DNA of 64,000 nucleotides from Oikopleura dioica (lineage: Eukaryota; Chordata; Appendicularia; Copelata; Oikopleuridae): NCBI GenBank assembly GCA_907165135.1, contig OU015566.1, forward strand, positions 13,934,157 through 13,998,156. Direction: 5' to 3'. The notes under the pieces are model-generated. The model was not told where the DNA came from and made no database searches. It was given only the letters and a program-made list of their open reading frames with translations. Position numbers and translations under genes: made by a program. Each line of letters begins with the position of its first letter. Position 1 is the stretch's first letter. This document shows, piece by piece, positions 23,213 to 33,673 of the stretch.

Positions 23213-25651
23213 ATGATCCTTCGAGAGATATTTTTGATTGCCATTTCTAGCGCTTTTACTGCACTAGAAACGAGTATTGATATCAAGAGCTGCCCGTAAG
23301 AGAATACAATTGATTCTCAGAGAGCTGATTTTTATAGTGACCAGGATCTAGGAAATGCTTGTGATGCCGATTGCCGTCTCATTTTTGTGGCTTGTCGAGA
23401 AGGATGCTCTGACTCATTTTGCGAAAATGAATGCTTGAGAGACTATTCAAGTACTTAATCTGCTTACAACTAGTCATATATAAATTCTAATAGTATGCTC
23501 TGATGGTTGTCCTTGTTTTCATGATTGTCCTGATGGATGCGATAATTGCTCTCATCCGCTTTGCTCTTGCAAGAATCCTGAGATTGACAATCCATCTTAC
23601 AAACAATGCATTCATGAAGCCGCCACTGAGCTTAGAGATTGTTTAGAAATCTGTGTTGCTCAAAATCAATGCTTTGATGAGTGTTATGAGCGTTTCAAGA
23701 AGGAATCAGCAAGGAAGGGCTTTTAGATAAGACTCAATTTAAAAAAAAAGAACAAGGTTTTGAGCCTCTGATTTTTGATGTCCTTGTATGGAAGATTGTT
23801 CAAGCGGATGTCCGTGTGATACAGTATCACTGATACTGGATATACCTGCGAGCCTTTTATCGCTGCAATTTGTGCACAAGTTTCGAAGTCTTACAATTAT
23901 GTTATTTCTGCAAATGGTCAATTTTATGAAAATCGGCATATTTTTACACCAGAACCTAAAATACAAACCTTTTATGATCGCGTCGGATCTGCAATGTTGA
24001 ATGGAGAAATGTATCTTTTTGGTGGTGATGATGATAAGCGGAAGGTACTTACTTACTACTAGAAAAAAAAAGCTAACGATTTCAAGATTGCTAAATTAGA
24101 GGGTTGTTCTATTGTTGAATTATCTGTTCGACTATTAAATACAGTGAAAACCCATTTTAAGGCCGATTTTTGGATGACAGCAAATTTCAAAAGTGGCCTT
24201 AAAATGGACATTTTTCATGTTGAGCCGGATGACAATGATTATTTTTTCTTTTTTTTTCTGCGCATAAAACAGGCATTTGCCGAAAATTGTCGTCTCTTGC
24301 TTGCTAATTTCGTGCAGAAAAGGTATTAGGAACTAAGAAAAACATATAAAGATTTTTCATCGGGAGATCAGCTTTGATCACTTTATCAAAAGTTTCAACT
24401 GTATTTGAAATAAATGCCAATTGGCTTTTGGTGTTCTGGAAAGAGTACAAATTTAAGTTTAATTTAAACTCTGATAAGTGAGAACCTCTTCGGTCAAAGA
24501 CAAATCATTGACTGAATTTCGCTCTCTCAAGTTGAGGAAGTTCCAACTGCCTCTCTACAGAAGAACAAAAATTTCAATTAAGATTCTGTTAAGATCGGCT
24601 TCACTTTAAAGATTTTACAAGAACGTTCAGTTGTCACGCTAGATTCTCGAATCAATCGAGGACCAAATATGGCTCAGATGATTCCAGACTCAATTTAATC
24701 CTGATGGCGGTTAAAAAAACCTTAATTTCAGCGGCGAAAGTTCAGGGTTAGGGTATGGTCGCTGAACTGTAATTTTAGAATTTTAAAAGATGATCAAAAG
24801 TGGCCTTATAAATTATAAGTTATAATGGATTTTTCCAGGATGACCAATTTTGGCAATTTTTAAAAAAAGTGGCCTTAAAATGGTGGGCCTTAAAATGGGT
24901 TATCACTGTAACTACGTGAATCCATATTCGACGATTGTCACAGTTCCAACATCACCAAATGAAGTTTAACTCTGTGGCTATGACAACAATTTCAAAAATT
25001 GCCAAGAATTCGATGGCAACGCTGTTACCAATCATCCTCATGTTCAACAATATGCTCACAGATGCGGGTGCCTTGCTTTGTATGAAAACTCTCCTGTCTC
25101 AATTTGTGGAGGAAATCCTACTGGTGATGAGGACCCGTTATTATCAAAAGTAGAAAAACTTAGTCTGAGCGGTTGGAGGACGATTCAAGACCATCCTTTG
25201 AAATTTAGATGCATGGCATGTCTTTCAATTGAGAATGGAATTATTACTGTTGGTGGCTACTCAAGCTCATTGATTACTGATATTTATCTTTATAAGAGTG
25301 ATAGTTGGAGATTTGCAGGAAATTTAAAGGAGGTAAACGCGAGTACCCTGTTGCACAGACTAACAGGACTGTAGCCGATTGGATTGGGTTCTATTATTTT
25401 TTACGATACCTTCTTTATTCATTTCGGAGGCTGGAAACCTAACGCCGATTTTAGGTAAAATTAAACGTGAATACACAAGACTAATTTTAATAAGCGGTGA
25501 ACTTGAAGTAGAGCGAGTCGAATGGAATGGAACATATGCAACATCATCTCGAATCATAAACACAGTTGATAAGATGTGTTATCTACCTATTATTTTTGAA
25601 GCTCTCCCAGACGCGTGTTCAAATACATGTGAAGAGTTTTGCTTTCCATAA
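23213..25651 (+). pseudogene. fifth Cys-rich/kelch gene, disrupted by a transposon and stops
   Basis: The start MILREIFLIAISSAFTALET is a clear signal peptide, which most copies in the KP array lack. An intron follows CP at 23296. The Cys-rich head continues with CDADCRLIFVACREGC, CPCFHDCPDGCDNC and CPCMEDCSSGCPCD. The kelch part has MYLFGGDDD, CLALYENSPVSICGG, ITVGGYSSS and FIHFGGW, and ends EEFCFP. The C-terminal half matches the minus-strand CK genes (CLALY, RVEWNG versus KLEWDG) better than KP1-KP4. A 767-bp element sits in an exon at 24142. A TAA lies in frame near 24967, and the junction before CPCMEDC (23725-23783) has stops with no canonical intron. Three independent lesions make this a pseudogene. 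Confidence 0.75.
24142..24908. mobile_element. 767-bp TA-flanked element (Tc1/mariner-like, non-autonomous)
   Basis: The left end is CAGTGAAAACCCATTTTAAG. The right end on the other strand is CAGTGATAACCCATTTTAAG, one mismatch apart. TA flanks both ends. CAGTG termini with a TA target duplication are typical of the Tc1/mariner superfamily. GTGGCCTTAAAATG recurs inside both end regions. No transposase frame is present. Removing the element joins RLLN to NYVNPYS in frame. Confidence 0.85.
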
Positions 25652-27310
25652 AATTCTTGAGCGTTGACCATCAATAAAAGAACGTGATTTACCAAAAAAG
25701 GAAACCCAAGCTACTAGAAATGTGTAAGTGAGGTGTTCCAAGGTCAGTTTTGAGGTTATCAACTAGAATTTTATCAAAACCGTCGTCGCGCGAAGCAGGT
25801 CATCAAAGTGATGTCAGCAGGGCTCAGAAAGGCGCACCTGCCTTGTCCAATGCATTTTTATATCATGGCTCTTGTACTCCAGTTCCGCAGAATTCTTAAT
25901 CTAAGAGTAAGAATCCAAGGTTCACTGGAATTTCAATTCTTTTTCACATCGAAAAATAGCAATTATTCCAGCTCCAGGTGCTGTTTTCGCGAATCAAAAA
26001 GAAACACTCGAGTACTCAAGTAGCCAAGCTGCGTCTAAAAACGGGAAGTTTTGGTTTCAGAAAAAGATAAATTTAAAACTTACAAGTGGCGTGTTTGTGA
26101 AGTTGAGGCGGGCGGCGGAAGCGGCGGCAGAGTTATGAAAAACCACTTTAACGATATCATCTGATAATTTAATTTTGGCAGCGCTAGAAACGATCAGGAA
26201 AAGTGATAGGCAATCTTTCGCCTCATAAATTGGGAAAGAAAAAGAAGGGATATTTTAGTCAAATGTTGGAGGTAGGGTCAAACGAGGCGCCTTTTAGTTG
26301 AACCTTTTTCATATTCAGGAAACATTCCAGTTACGGAAAAAGTCGTCCGGTTCTGGCGCATATTTACCCCGCCTCTCTCTTTCGGGTATTAGCCCGACAC
26401 GACGGTCCTCCTTTTTTTTCCTGGGTCCGCACTTGAAAACGCGCATTATTCAGCAATTCAGAAATCCGCAAGGAAGAAAAAACATGGTGTTCTTTGAAGC
26501 ATATGTAGATTTTTAAAAAATCTTGGGGAAAAGACTTGGATCAACTTTTTTCAGAAAAACCTCCAATAAACAGCCGCGTAGCGGCTCTTTTTAATCGAAG
26601 CCGCGCAGCGGCTTCGCACAAGTAATCTCTAAATCTTATGTTGTATCGGGGCGAAGCCGCTTCGCGGCTTCGTTTATAAAAAAAAGCCGCTAAGCGGCTT
26701 TTCATTATAAGTTTTCTAAATCCTGACTCAGGTTATCTAAACAGGTTGCCGAGCCAACAAGTCCTGCAGGACTGTCCTGCTAATTGAGAAACAACGTTTT
26801 GGACTCGGCGAAAAGTCATTTGAAAATTCAAAACTGACTTCGGCGCTGCCGCCAAATTTACATAAACCTGTAAAAGCTTTTAAGTACATAACACATTGCT
26901 AGCTCTAGAAAAGCGCATGTTTCCCAGAGAAAGGGCGCTTGACTCGGTCAAGAGTTTAAATTAGCCGCCGAGTGTTCTATTCGCGGCGAGTATCAAAGCG
27001 CTCTTTTTTCGCCGAGTTTGTATATTTTTCTCATTCCGAAGAGGTCAAAACAGACAACCGTTTTTTCGTGTGACGCTTGTTTTAGATACTAAACTTGAAA
27101 ACATCTAAGAAGAAGGGATGATTCCAGCTAGAATCTTTGAATTCGGATCAATCTTGGGCCGTCTTGGCGAAACCGCATTCAAAAAAGTGACTTTTGCTCG
27201 AATTTCAACGAGCAGGAACCGCTAAATCCATCAACCAACGACCGCTCAAGCTGTTTCCCCTTGTCCATTTCTTTCTCCAATTTTAACATTCATGTTTCTT
27301 TTCATTGTTT
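25652..27310. other. intergenic
   Basis: No supportable gene. It carries the palindromic element at 26566-26732; the remainder is AT-rich sequence without paralogues in the window. Confidence 0.5.
26566..26732. repeat. nested-palindrome element, copy 1
   Basis: Each arm contains two palindromes, GCCGCGTAGCGGC and GAAGCCGCGCAGCGGCTTC. The two arms are themselves inverted copies around a ~35-bp AT-rich core. CCTGACTCAGG follows on the right, as it does in copy 2 at 28572. No coding capacity. The structure would fold as a multi-stem cruciform. Confidence 0.75.
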
Positions 27311-27342
27311 TGTAGATCGTGAAAACTCATGAAAAAAAAACG

Positions 27343-27414
27343 CTCCGTGTCGGGGAATCGAACCCCGGTCGCCCGCGTGACAGGCGGGAATACTCACCAC
27401 TATACTAACACGGA
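27343..27414 (-). tRNA. tRNA-Asp (GTC)
   Basis: The 72-nt sequence folds as a standard tRNA. The acceptor stem is TCCGTGT/ACACGGA with discriminator G. The anticodon loop is CTGTCAC (GTC) and the T-arm is GGTTCGATTCC. It is identical to the plus-strand copy at 27501 across the whole gene, on the opposite arm of an inverted repeat. It reads GAC/GAT (Asp). Confidence 0.95.
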
Positions 27415-27500
27415 TGGTACCTAGGCTCGCTACTTGCCTATCTATACCAATTCTTATCAGTTTATAAGAAAGTTGAGGTGATAAGCAGCTTTAAGAATCA

Positions 27501-27572
27501 TCCGTGTTAGTATAGTGGTGAGTATTCCCGCCTGTCACGCGGGCGACCGGGGTTCGATTCCCCGACACGGAG
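27501..27572 (+). tRNA. tRNA-Asp (GTC), second copy
   Basis: Same 72-nt sequence as the copy at 27343, on the plus strand. It has A-box TAGTATAGTGGTGAG, anticodon GTC, B-box GGTTCGATTCC and a matched seven-pair acceptor stem. The T-run ATTTTTTTC just after the gene can end RNA polymerase III transcription. Confidence 0.95.
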
Positions 27573-28017
27573 CATTTTTTTCATGAGTTTTCACGATTTA
27601 CAGAGTTCTTCGATTTTTTTCGAAATGGTGGAAGTCCGCGAATCGTAAATACGCAGACGTTCGCGCAATAAAAACTAATCGACCTGCTGATAAGAAAACG
27701 TATCGTGCCGCCGTTCAAAATCCTGCTTATCATTTCCAAAATATGCAGTCATAATTTTGCTTGAAATTTTTTAATTGCCGGCTTTGAACTTCTCCTTCCA
27801 AAGCTCAAAAAATAGGCCATCATGAGAATCGACCAAACAGCTTTTTTGAGGACAGCTGCTTTTTAGTTCTTCCCCTTCTTTTTGTTGATAACCATCCGCA
27901 ACGCTCGGCGGGGGACGAGTTCTGCTCGGTGGGGGACCCGGAGGCGCATAAAAGTAAAAAATCGTCGTTGAAATTTTCAGTTGAAAAAGAGAAAGATTCA
28001 GAAAAGGGTTGAAAAAG

Positions 28018-29862
28018 ATGGAAAAATTCAAAAAAATCAAGAATTATTTAAAAAGAATGAAAAAAGAAGTCGAGAAAATCATCGATGCTCCCGAACAACA
28101 ACGAAGAATTGACCTGCTAGAAATGGAAAACCAAAGACTTAGAGGTAAGAAAGAAAAATGAGAAAATGGCGGATTAAAAAATTTTTGTTATTTCGATTTT
28201 CGTGTGAAATAGGAGAAGAAGAAGCGCGGTGCTCTAAAGTCGCGCTTGGGATAGTACTTTATTTGTAGTCGTCAATTTTGTGAGGTACAATTAGAGCCGC
28301 GACCGAGGGGAGGTTCTTCTAAACTAAGTGACAGTGTTCACCAAGCGTGTTCCCACCCGCTGCTAAACATTCTCAAGACAATCCCAAGAACAACCGTTTC
28401 GAACGAAGTAATGAAAAAAAAAGAATCATCTCAACAATTTTTCTTTCCTTTGATAAAGATTCTTCAACGATAAATTTTGAAAAAAGATAGCCGAAATTAA
28501 GATAACCTTCTTTTCATCTCATAATTCTGAGGCCACCATGCTGATTTAGCCTGTATCGGATTTTGAAAAAGTCAAATGAAAAGCCGCGTAGCGGCTTTTT
28601 AAAAAACGAAGCCGCGAAGCGGCTTCGCCAGTATTAAAGAATTCGTATTCAAATGATAATGTTGCGAAGCCGCTTCGCGGCTTCGTTTTTAAAAAAGCCG
28701 CTACGCGGCTTTTCATTTGAAATCTCAGAAACCTGACTCAGGCTTTCGACAGAGTTTCTACCATGATTGTGCTTTGTAACTGATTTTTTACTGTTCTTTT
28801 GCCAATTTCAATTAATCCTTTAGACCGATTATCGATGGAAGAATCGCTGAAGCTGATGAACAAGGGCTCCGAAGTACAACGCGCGGCGGCTTTCATCCAC
28901 GACGCGTATGGAATGTTTCTCCACAAGGAATGCAAATCTGGAATGTATAAACTAAACAGGTACACAAATCCAGCCATTCTTTTCTAAAAGCAGGTCGCTC
29001 GCTAGTCGCTACCGGAAGCAATAAGACCGGAAGCGTGTAGAAAGAGATCCTTTTTGGGCAGAAAAAAGTAGCGTTGGAATCACGTGGTCATCGTTTGTTT
29101 GGCGGGTCACGCAAGTACGTGGCCCTAAGTCCCATTTTTCTCCAAAAAATCATCCCTTTTGAACATTTTTTCTAGCTTGGCGGTTGAACTACGAGACGGA
29201 CACAAATACCACGAAGATGTGAAGCCGCAGATTCGGAAGAAACTCGCCACTTTGGTTTCGGAAGGTAGAAAAAAGAACAAGAATAATTTAAATGGAATTA
29301 CATCCAAATAAGCAAGCGGGATTAATCTAAAGCCAATTTCATTTTTTCGGCCAAGAATTAGCCGGAATTTTTGTGGCCAGCCGCGGGAACTATTTTATTT
29401 GCTAAGAGATGCAGATTTTTTATCAAAAGAAAAAAAATAGAGAAGCCCTTTTTTCGAGCCAAAAATAAAGTTTTGGATTTTCTGAATCAAAAATTAACCC
29501 ACTGTTATAAGAAAATGACCATTTTTTTTGACGGGAATAGGGAGAAAATTAAAGCATTTTAATTTTTAACCTGTTCGCGCTTTCCCGTCAAAAAATTGGT
29601 CATTTTCTTAAAACGATGGGTTAATTTTTGATTCAAGAAATCCAAAAATTGGTTTTTGGCTCGAAAAAAAGTACCTCTTTTTCCTAAAAGAGTTAACCCT
29701 ATTTTCTTTGTAGTCCGCGCAGATGTTTGGCTCTGGAAAACGTACATCAACGAAGAAGCGAGTTCAAACCATCAATGCATCGTTTGCACGACACTGGGCG
29801 ACTTGTACGACGAGAAGTACTCGCTGTTCGATCCTAACAATGACGACTCGTATATTTATTGA
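28018..29862 (+). CDS. coiled-coil protein of unknown function, four exons
   Basis: Exons 28018-28144, 28824-28959, 29176-29264 and 29714-29862 join in phase through GT-AG introns of 679, 216 and 449 nt. The ~166-residue product begins with a basic helix, MEKFKKIKNYLKRMKKEVEK. A short coiled coil (LLEMENQRLRG) follows, then RLSMEESLKLMNKGSEVQRA, HEDVKPQIRKKLATLVSE and VRADVWLWKTYINEE. The acidic tail ends DPNNDDSYIY. Introns 1 and 3 are long for this window because each hosts a foldback repeat. No signal peptide or membrane span is seen, so it is probably cytosolic or nuclear. I do not recognise the family. Confidence 0.7.
28572..28720. repeat. nested-palindrome element, copy 2 (inside an intron)
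   Basis: The arm TCAAATGAAAAGCCGCG through GAAGCGGCTTCGC is perfectly mirrored on the right by GCGAAGCCGC through TTTTCATTTGA. Each arm contains the palindromes GCCGCGTAGCGGC and GAAGCCGCGAAGCGGCTTC. CCTGACTCAGG follows at 28732. It lies wholly in intron 1 of the coiled-coil gene, and is a relative of the element at 26566. Confidence 0.85.
29425..29692. repeat. foldback element in intron 3 of the coiled-coil gene
   Basis: TTTTTTCGAGCCAAAAAT, GAATCAAAAATTAACCCA and AAGAAAATGACCATTTTTT on the left arm are mirrored in order on the right arm. The loop near 29540-29580 is short. The element has no coding capacity and ends close to the splice acceptor. Confidence 0.75.
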
Positions 29863-30425
29863 GACACCATGTTCCAAATAATTATGGCGCTAATTGGCGT
29901 GAAAAAGCGTGTTCAACAAAAACAAAGAAGCTGGAAAAAGGAGAAAAACGAACATTTTGTATACTGTACTTGAGGCTTGTAAGACGAGTGAAATATTTGA
30001 CTTGATTTATTCCAAAGAAATGACAAAAAATAAAACAACTTGTTCGAAACGAATTAACGATACTTTCTTAACCCATTTTGTCAAAATGTCACTTTTTGGG
30101 ACAAAAAGACGCAGAATTGCATAATTTCAGACTTTTGAGTCTTTTTTTCTGGCGATTATTTTCACTAGCTACGGAATTACGCAGAACGCGCTACAGGGTT
30201 AAAATTTCGATTTTACACCGATTCTAGTGCTGAATTTATCTAATTACGAGATAAGCCATACAAGGATAATTTGCAATCGCTTCAATTTTTCGTCGAAAAG
30301 CTCGGTTTCTTGTGATTCTTTCGTCGCGAAAACAATCAAAAATGCAAACAGAAATTTTTTTATTTACAGTAGTCTTGGGACTTTTCGAGCCAAAAATTGA
30401 CTTTTTCATTTATAGTTAGAGAAAA
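29863..30425. other. intergenic
   Basis: No supportable gene. The 3' flank of the coiled-coil gene is followed by AT-rich sequence. CATTTATAGTTAG just before 30420 is a plausible splice or trans-splice acceptor for the next gene. Confidence 0.5.
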
Positions 30426-30894
30426 ATGAGTAATCGAACTCAATATCATTACGTTCAGCAACCAGGAAAGAGGGTTCAAACAACCTTTTGGGGGGTCGAA
30501 TTAAGGGTAGGAGAAAGGTAAAATCCCTGCTCTCAGGAACCGTGTACGTGCAACAAGGATATCCCCAACAAGTTGTCTACCAACAAGGACCTCCTGTCGG
30601 GCGTCCTGCCGGTCCACCTGTCGGACAACCTGTTCAATACGTTCAGCAGCAACCAGCGACTGTCGTGTATCAACAACAACGTATTAAAATAATCACTTCC
30701 ATCTCTTTCCCAACCCCCTTTTAGCCCAGCAGGTTCAGTACGTAACCCAGCAGCATCCCAGCCAAGCTGCCTACCAAGCTCAACAGAGTCAAGCTCGCCG
30801 AGTCAATCGTGGAGCCGCAGTTGGAGCGCTAATTGGCGCTAGAAATGGCAACGCCCTGGCTGGAGCTCTTATTGGACGAAGACTTGCTAAATAA
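30426..30894 (+). CDS. Pro/Gln/Tyr-rich protein with C-terminal glycine zipper
   Basis: The start MSNRTQYHYVQQPGKR is followed by an intron in the interval 30470-30538 whose exact donor I could not fix. Then come VYVQQGYPQQVVYQQGPP and repeated PVG/QQ motifs. A clean 44-nt GT-AG intron (30681-30724) leads to PQQVQYVTQQHPSQAAYQAQ. The C-terminus is basic and then a glycine zipper: GAAVGALIGARNGNALAGAL. Low-complexity PQQ/Y repeats with a GxxxG membrane-interacting tail suggest a structural or membrane-associated protein. It is the first of three related genes in a row on this strand. Confidence 0.7.
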
Positions 30895-30999
30895 ATTGCT
30901 GCTTTTCCCTACTGTAGGAAAGACTCTTATTTGTTCTGTCTCCCAACAGCCAATTCAATCATCTTCTCATTGAACGAAAAACTCTTTCAGAAAAGAAAC

Positions 31000-31304
31000 A
31001 TGAGCTATCCTGGATATCCATCTTCCAACCAGGCTGGTGTCCGCCAAGTCCACTACAACTCTTCTTCCGCTCCTCCTGTTGCCCATGTCGTCCATCTTCC
31101 TCCCAACAAGTGATCGTCCAATCGGGCCCAACAATCATCCACCATCCTCCGCCACCTCAACAAGTCATCATCAAACAAGCTCCTCCGCCTCAAGTCCTCT
31201 ATCAAACAGCCCCTCCACCAGTTCAGCGATCAAATCCACAACAGGATCGAGCTTTCGCTGGAGGACTTGTAGGAGGACTTATCGGTGCTTCCCTCTTTCT
31301 TTGA
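31000..31304 (+). CDS. Pro-rich glycine-zipper protein, second copy, frame broken
   Basis: MSYPGYPSSNQAGVRQVHYN starts at 31000, 10 bp after an AG acceptor (TTTCAG). The frame ends near 31113 at HLPPNK. Another frame continues QQVIVQSGPTIIHHPPPPQQ, QAPPPQVLYQTAPPPVQ and the zipper AFAGGLVGGLIGASLFL up to 31304. The two halves clearly belong together, but a frame change near 31080-31115 is needed and no canonical short intron supplies it. It may be a pseudogene, a sequence error or an unusual intron. AATAAA follows the stop near 31313. Confidence 0.5.
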
Positions 31305-31447
31305 CAAATTATAATAAAACTCGACTGCTTATTTGATCTGTTTCAACAACAATCGAAGGGGTATCGAAATCCTTTACAAATACGAATTCTGTCAATACAG
31401 GAAGCAACTGTAAGCGAATGGGAAAGTACTTTGAAGAGGAAGAGAAA

Positions 31448-31951
31448 ATGAGCTATTACGGCCCACCAGTAAGTAGATTCAAAAGCAACCAATTTATATC
31501 AAAATTTTTGGATCGATGTTTTTATATTTAATTTCGTCGTCAGTAAGAAAGAATACCAAGCTGTAATCGTATAGTGGTTAGTACTTCACGTTGTGGCCGT
31601 GACAACCCAGGTTCGAATCCTGGTTACAGCAATTTTGACTGTAGCAAACTGTTATCTCCAAATTTTGCAATCTTATCAATTATCAAATCAACAAAATCAC
31701 ACTTTTTTCAGTCCTATACTCAAGCTGTCGTTGCCCCATCGCACGCCATGATCCAGCCGCCATCAACTGTCGTTGTCCAAACACCACCACCACCACCTGT
31801 TATTGTTCAATCTCCTCCGCCAGTAATAGTCAGAGCTGGCTGTAATTGTCCAAAAACCAGCCCCAGTTGTCTATCATCAATCCCCAGCAAACCAAGTCGT
31901 CGTCAGACAAGAAACAAAAGTTTGTATTTTACTCTGACTGTAATAAACTGA
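31448..31951 (+). CDS. Pro-rich protein, third copy, with a tRNA gene in its intron
   Basis: Exon 1 (31448-31468) encodes MSYYGPP. A 243-nt GT-AG intron (31469-31711) holds a tRNA-His gene. Exon 2 encodes SYTQAVVAPSHAMIQPPSTV, then VQTPPPPPVIVQSPPPVIV. It ends without a glycine zipper. Another frame (PAPVVYHQSPANQVVVRQE) looks more like the family, so a small unrecognised intron or a frameshift near 31830-31870 is likely and the annotated C-terminus is doubtful. Confidence 0.5.
31560..31631 (+). tRNA. tRNA-His (GTG)
   Basis: The 72-nt gene has acceptor stem GCTGTAA/TTACAGC, D-arm TCGTATAGTGGTTAGTAC, anticodon loop TTGTGGC (GTG) and T-arm GGTTCGAATCC. It is on the same strand as, and inside, the single intron of the Pro-rich gene starting at 31448. 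It reads CAC/CAT (His). Confidence 0.95.
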
Positions 31952-32883
31952 AATTCAAAATGAAGAAATTTCTCCAGCTCATCAAATTCTGAATTCAAGC
32001 AAACATTTGGCGATTAGAAAATTATCTCATCTCTCGATAGAAAAATGGCTTTTTTCTTCTTGAGTTTATTTTGCCAAGCGGTGGCGGTGATACATGATTA
32101 TTGATAAAAAAAGTTTAATCTAGTGCTTGTCTTCGGAAGTGTTCCGACAGCGCGCGGATTTTGGAACTTTCCATTTTCGCCAAAAGATTGACATTTGATT
32201 TAGCCTAGGTTTCAGATAGCTTCTTTTTTATCGCGAAAAAAACGGCTCGTTTCTTGAGCAAAATTGACCATTTTTCTTTCCAAGAAATCTGTGAAAATCG
32301 AGGTTTTACTGAAAACAGCGGAAATTAGAAGCGTTCTCGTAACTTGTGACAATCCCTGTACTTATACACGCGCTGGGTTGATAAGCAAAAATCTGCGTTC
32401 GCTTTCTTTCTGTTTTGTTACTTGAAAAATACACAAGTCGTGGCTCAGCTGGCGAATATCGCACCTTCTTTGGAGCAGCGAGCGATTTCTAACGCGCGGC
32501 CTAAATCCGACTTTTGGCGACGTCGATATTGCGCCGCAATGATTCAAAATCCGCTCCGAGGTTTCAAAAAAACACTGCCTGAAATTTTATGTCCAAACGG
32601 GAGCCGTAAGAGCAATTTTAGAGTGGCGGCTATTTTTAGAGTGTTTGAATTGTAGATAGAGCCGTTTTTAGGTTATATAATAATCGTTCTAGTATACAGT
32701 TACTTTTTTTGTGCTCTTATCACTTTTTAACCAAAATTAAACGCCCTCGATTTCAATCATTCCTCGATTTTCAAAGCAAATGATATTCTATGTGCATTTG
32801 GATATGAAAAGTAAAGATCGAAAGCTTATTAAATCTTCCCAGAGCAAGATGGTCTCACGAAAGCGAGTTCATTTGCAATAAAC
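31952..32883. other. intergenic
   Basis: No supportable gene. AT-rich, with no recognised repeat. The sequence before 32884 should hold the start region of the Cys/Thr-rich gene, but no clear TATA box is visible. Confidence 0.5.
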
Positions 32884-33673
32884 ATGCGATTGATACTTTC
32901 ACTTCATTTTTTCGGAGGAGTTTCTTGTCGACTTTATCATCAAAAGCAAAATGAGAATCTTGCTCTTGGAGGATGGGGTTCTATACTGTTTGGCCTCCGA
33001 CCCGCTGATGAGAGAGCTTGCCCGTTCGATACAGTTCAATTGTTACTTTCAATGACTGAAGCATTCTAGTGATGAAGAGATTCATGATCAATGCCTCACC
33101 GAATGTCGGGTCAAATACGTAGAATGCAACGCTGCTTGCGGAGGTGATTCTCTGTGTCAAAGTCAATGCAGAGCTGATTTTTCAGGTTGACTTGATTTTT
33201 GATAATATTTTTTCTATAAAAGTAAGCTTGCGATGCATCTTGTCCTTGTGGCCTTGATTGCCCTGCTGGCTGCGAAGGTTGTGAACATCCACTCTGCGAC
33301 GTTTGCTTTGAGCCCGAGATCTCCAACGATGATTATAAACGCTGTATCATTTATGATTTGGATTATCTGGTAAAAATAATGTTTGTTGCTTATGAAACCT
33401 ATATTAAATTAGACAACATGCATTAAAAGTTGTCCAGCGGACATTGATTGCATGGATCGGTGCTATTCAAGCTACAGGGTAGAAGCTCTCAACTGTCCAT
33501 GCATGGAGAAAGAGGTCCCATTTACATTTAAGATAAGCCATCTGACATGAAATTAGGCAACGACATCAACTTGGAAGAGTACAACAACCGAAACAACCAC
33601 AACGACTGGACATGTATCTATGTCACTTATTACATCTACTACAAGGACAACAACAACTTATTGGCGCGAATAA
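32884..33673 (+). CDS. secreted Cys-rich protein with Thr-rich (mucin-like) tail
   Basis: Five exons: 32884-33023, 33070-33185, 33227-33369, 33413-33514 and 33557-33673. Introns are all GT-AG, 41-46 nt. MRLILSLHFFGGVSC is a signal peptide. The Cys-rich head matches the KP and CK families: CLTECRVKYVECNAACGG, CPCGLDCPAGCEGCEHPLC, CIKSCPADIDCMDRC, NCPCMEK. Instead of kelch repeats the last exon encodes a Thr-rich segment (STTTETTTTTGHVSMSL, STTRTTTTYWRE), a likely O-glycosylated tail. Two of its introns (after CP and before the first CPC) sit at the same places as in KP3/KP4, so the head shares ancestry with them. Confidence 0.8.

Larger units (their letters stand above)
27311..27602. repeat. 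large inverted repeat carrying two tRNA-Asp genes
   Basis: ATCGTGAAAACTCATGAAAA on the left is mirrored by TTTTCATGAGTTTTCACGAT on the right, each arm including a whole tRNA gene. An ~85-bp unique spacer separates the arms. Confidence 0.9.

Noticed and set aside
27771-28040. Minus-strand 89-residue frame with hydrophobic start and Pro-rich middle
   Set aside because: It overlaps the first exon of the coiled-coil gene antisense, lacks splice or polyadenylation support and has no relative in the window.
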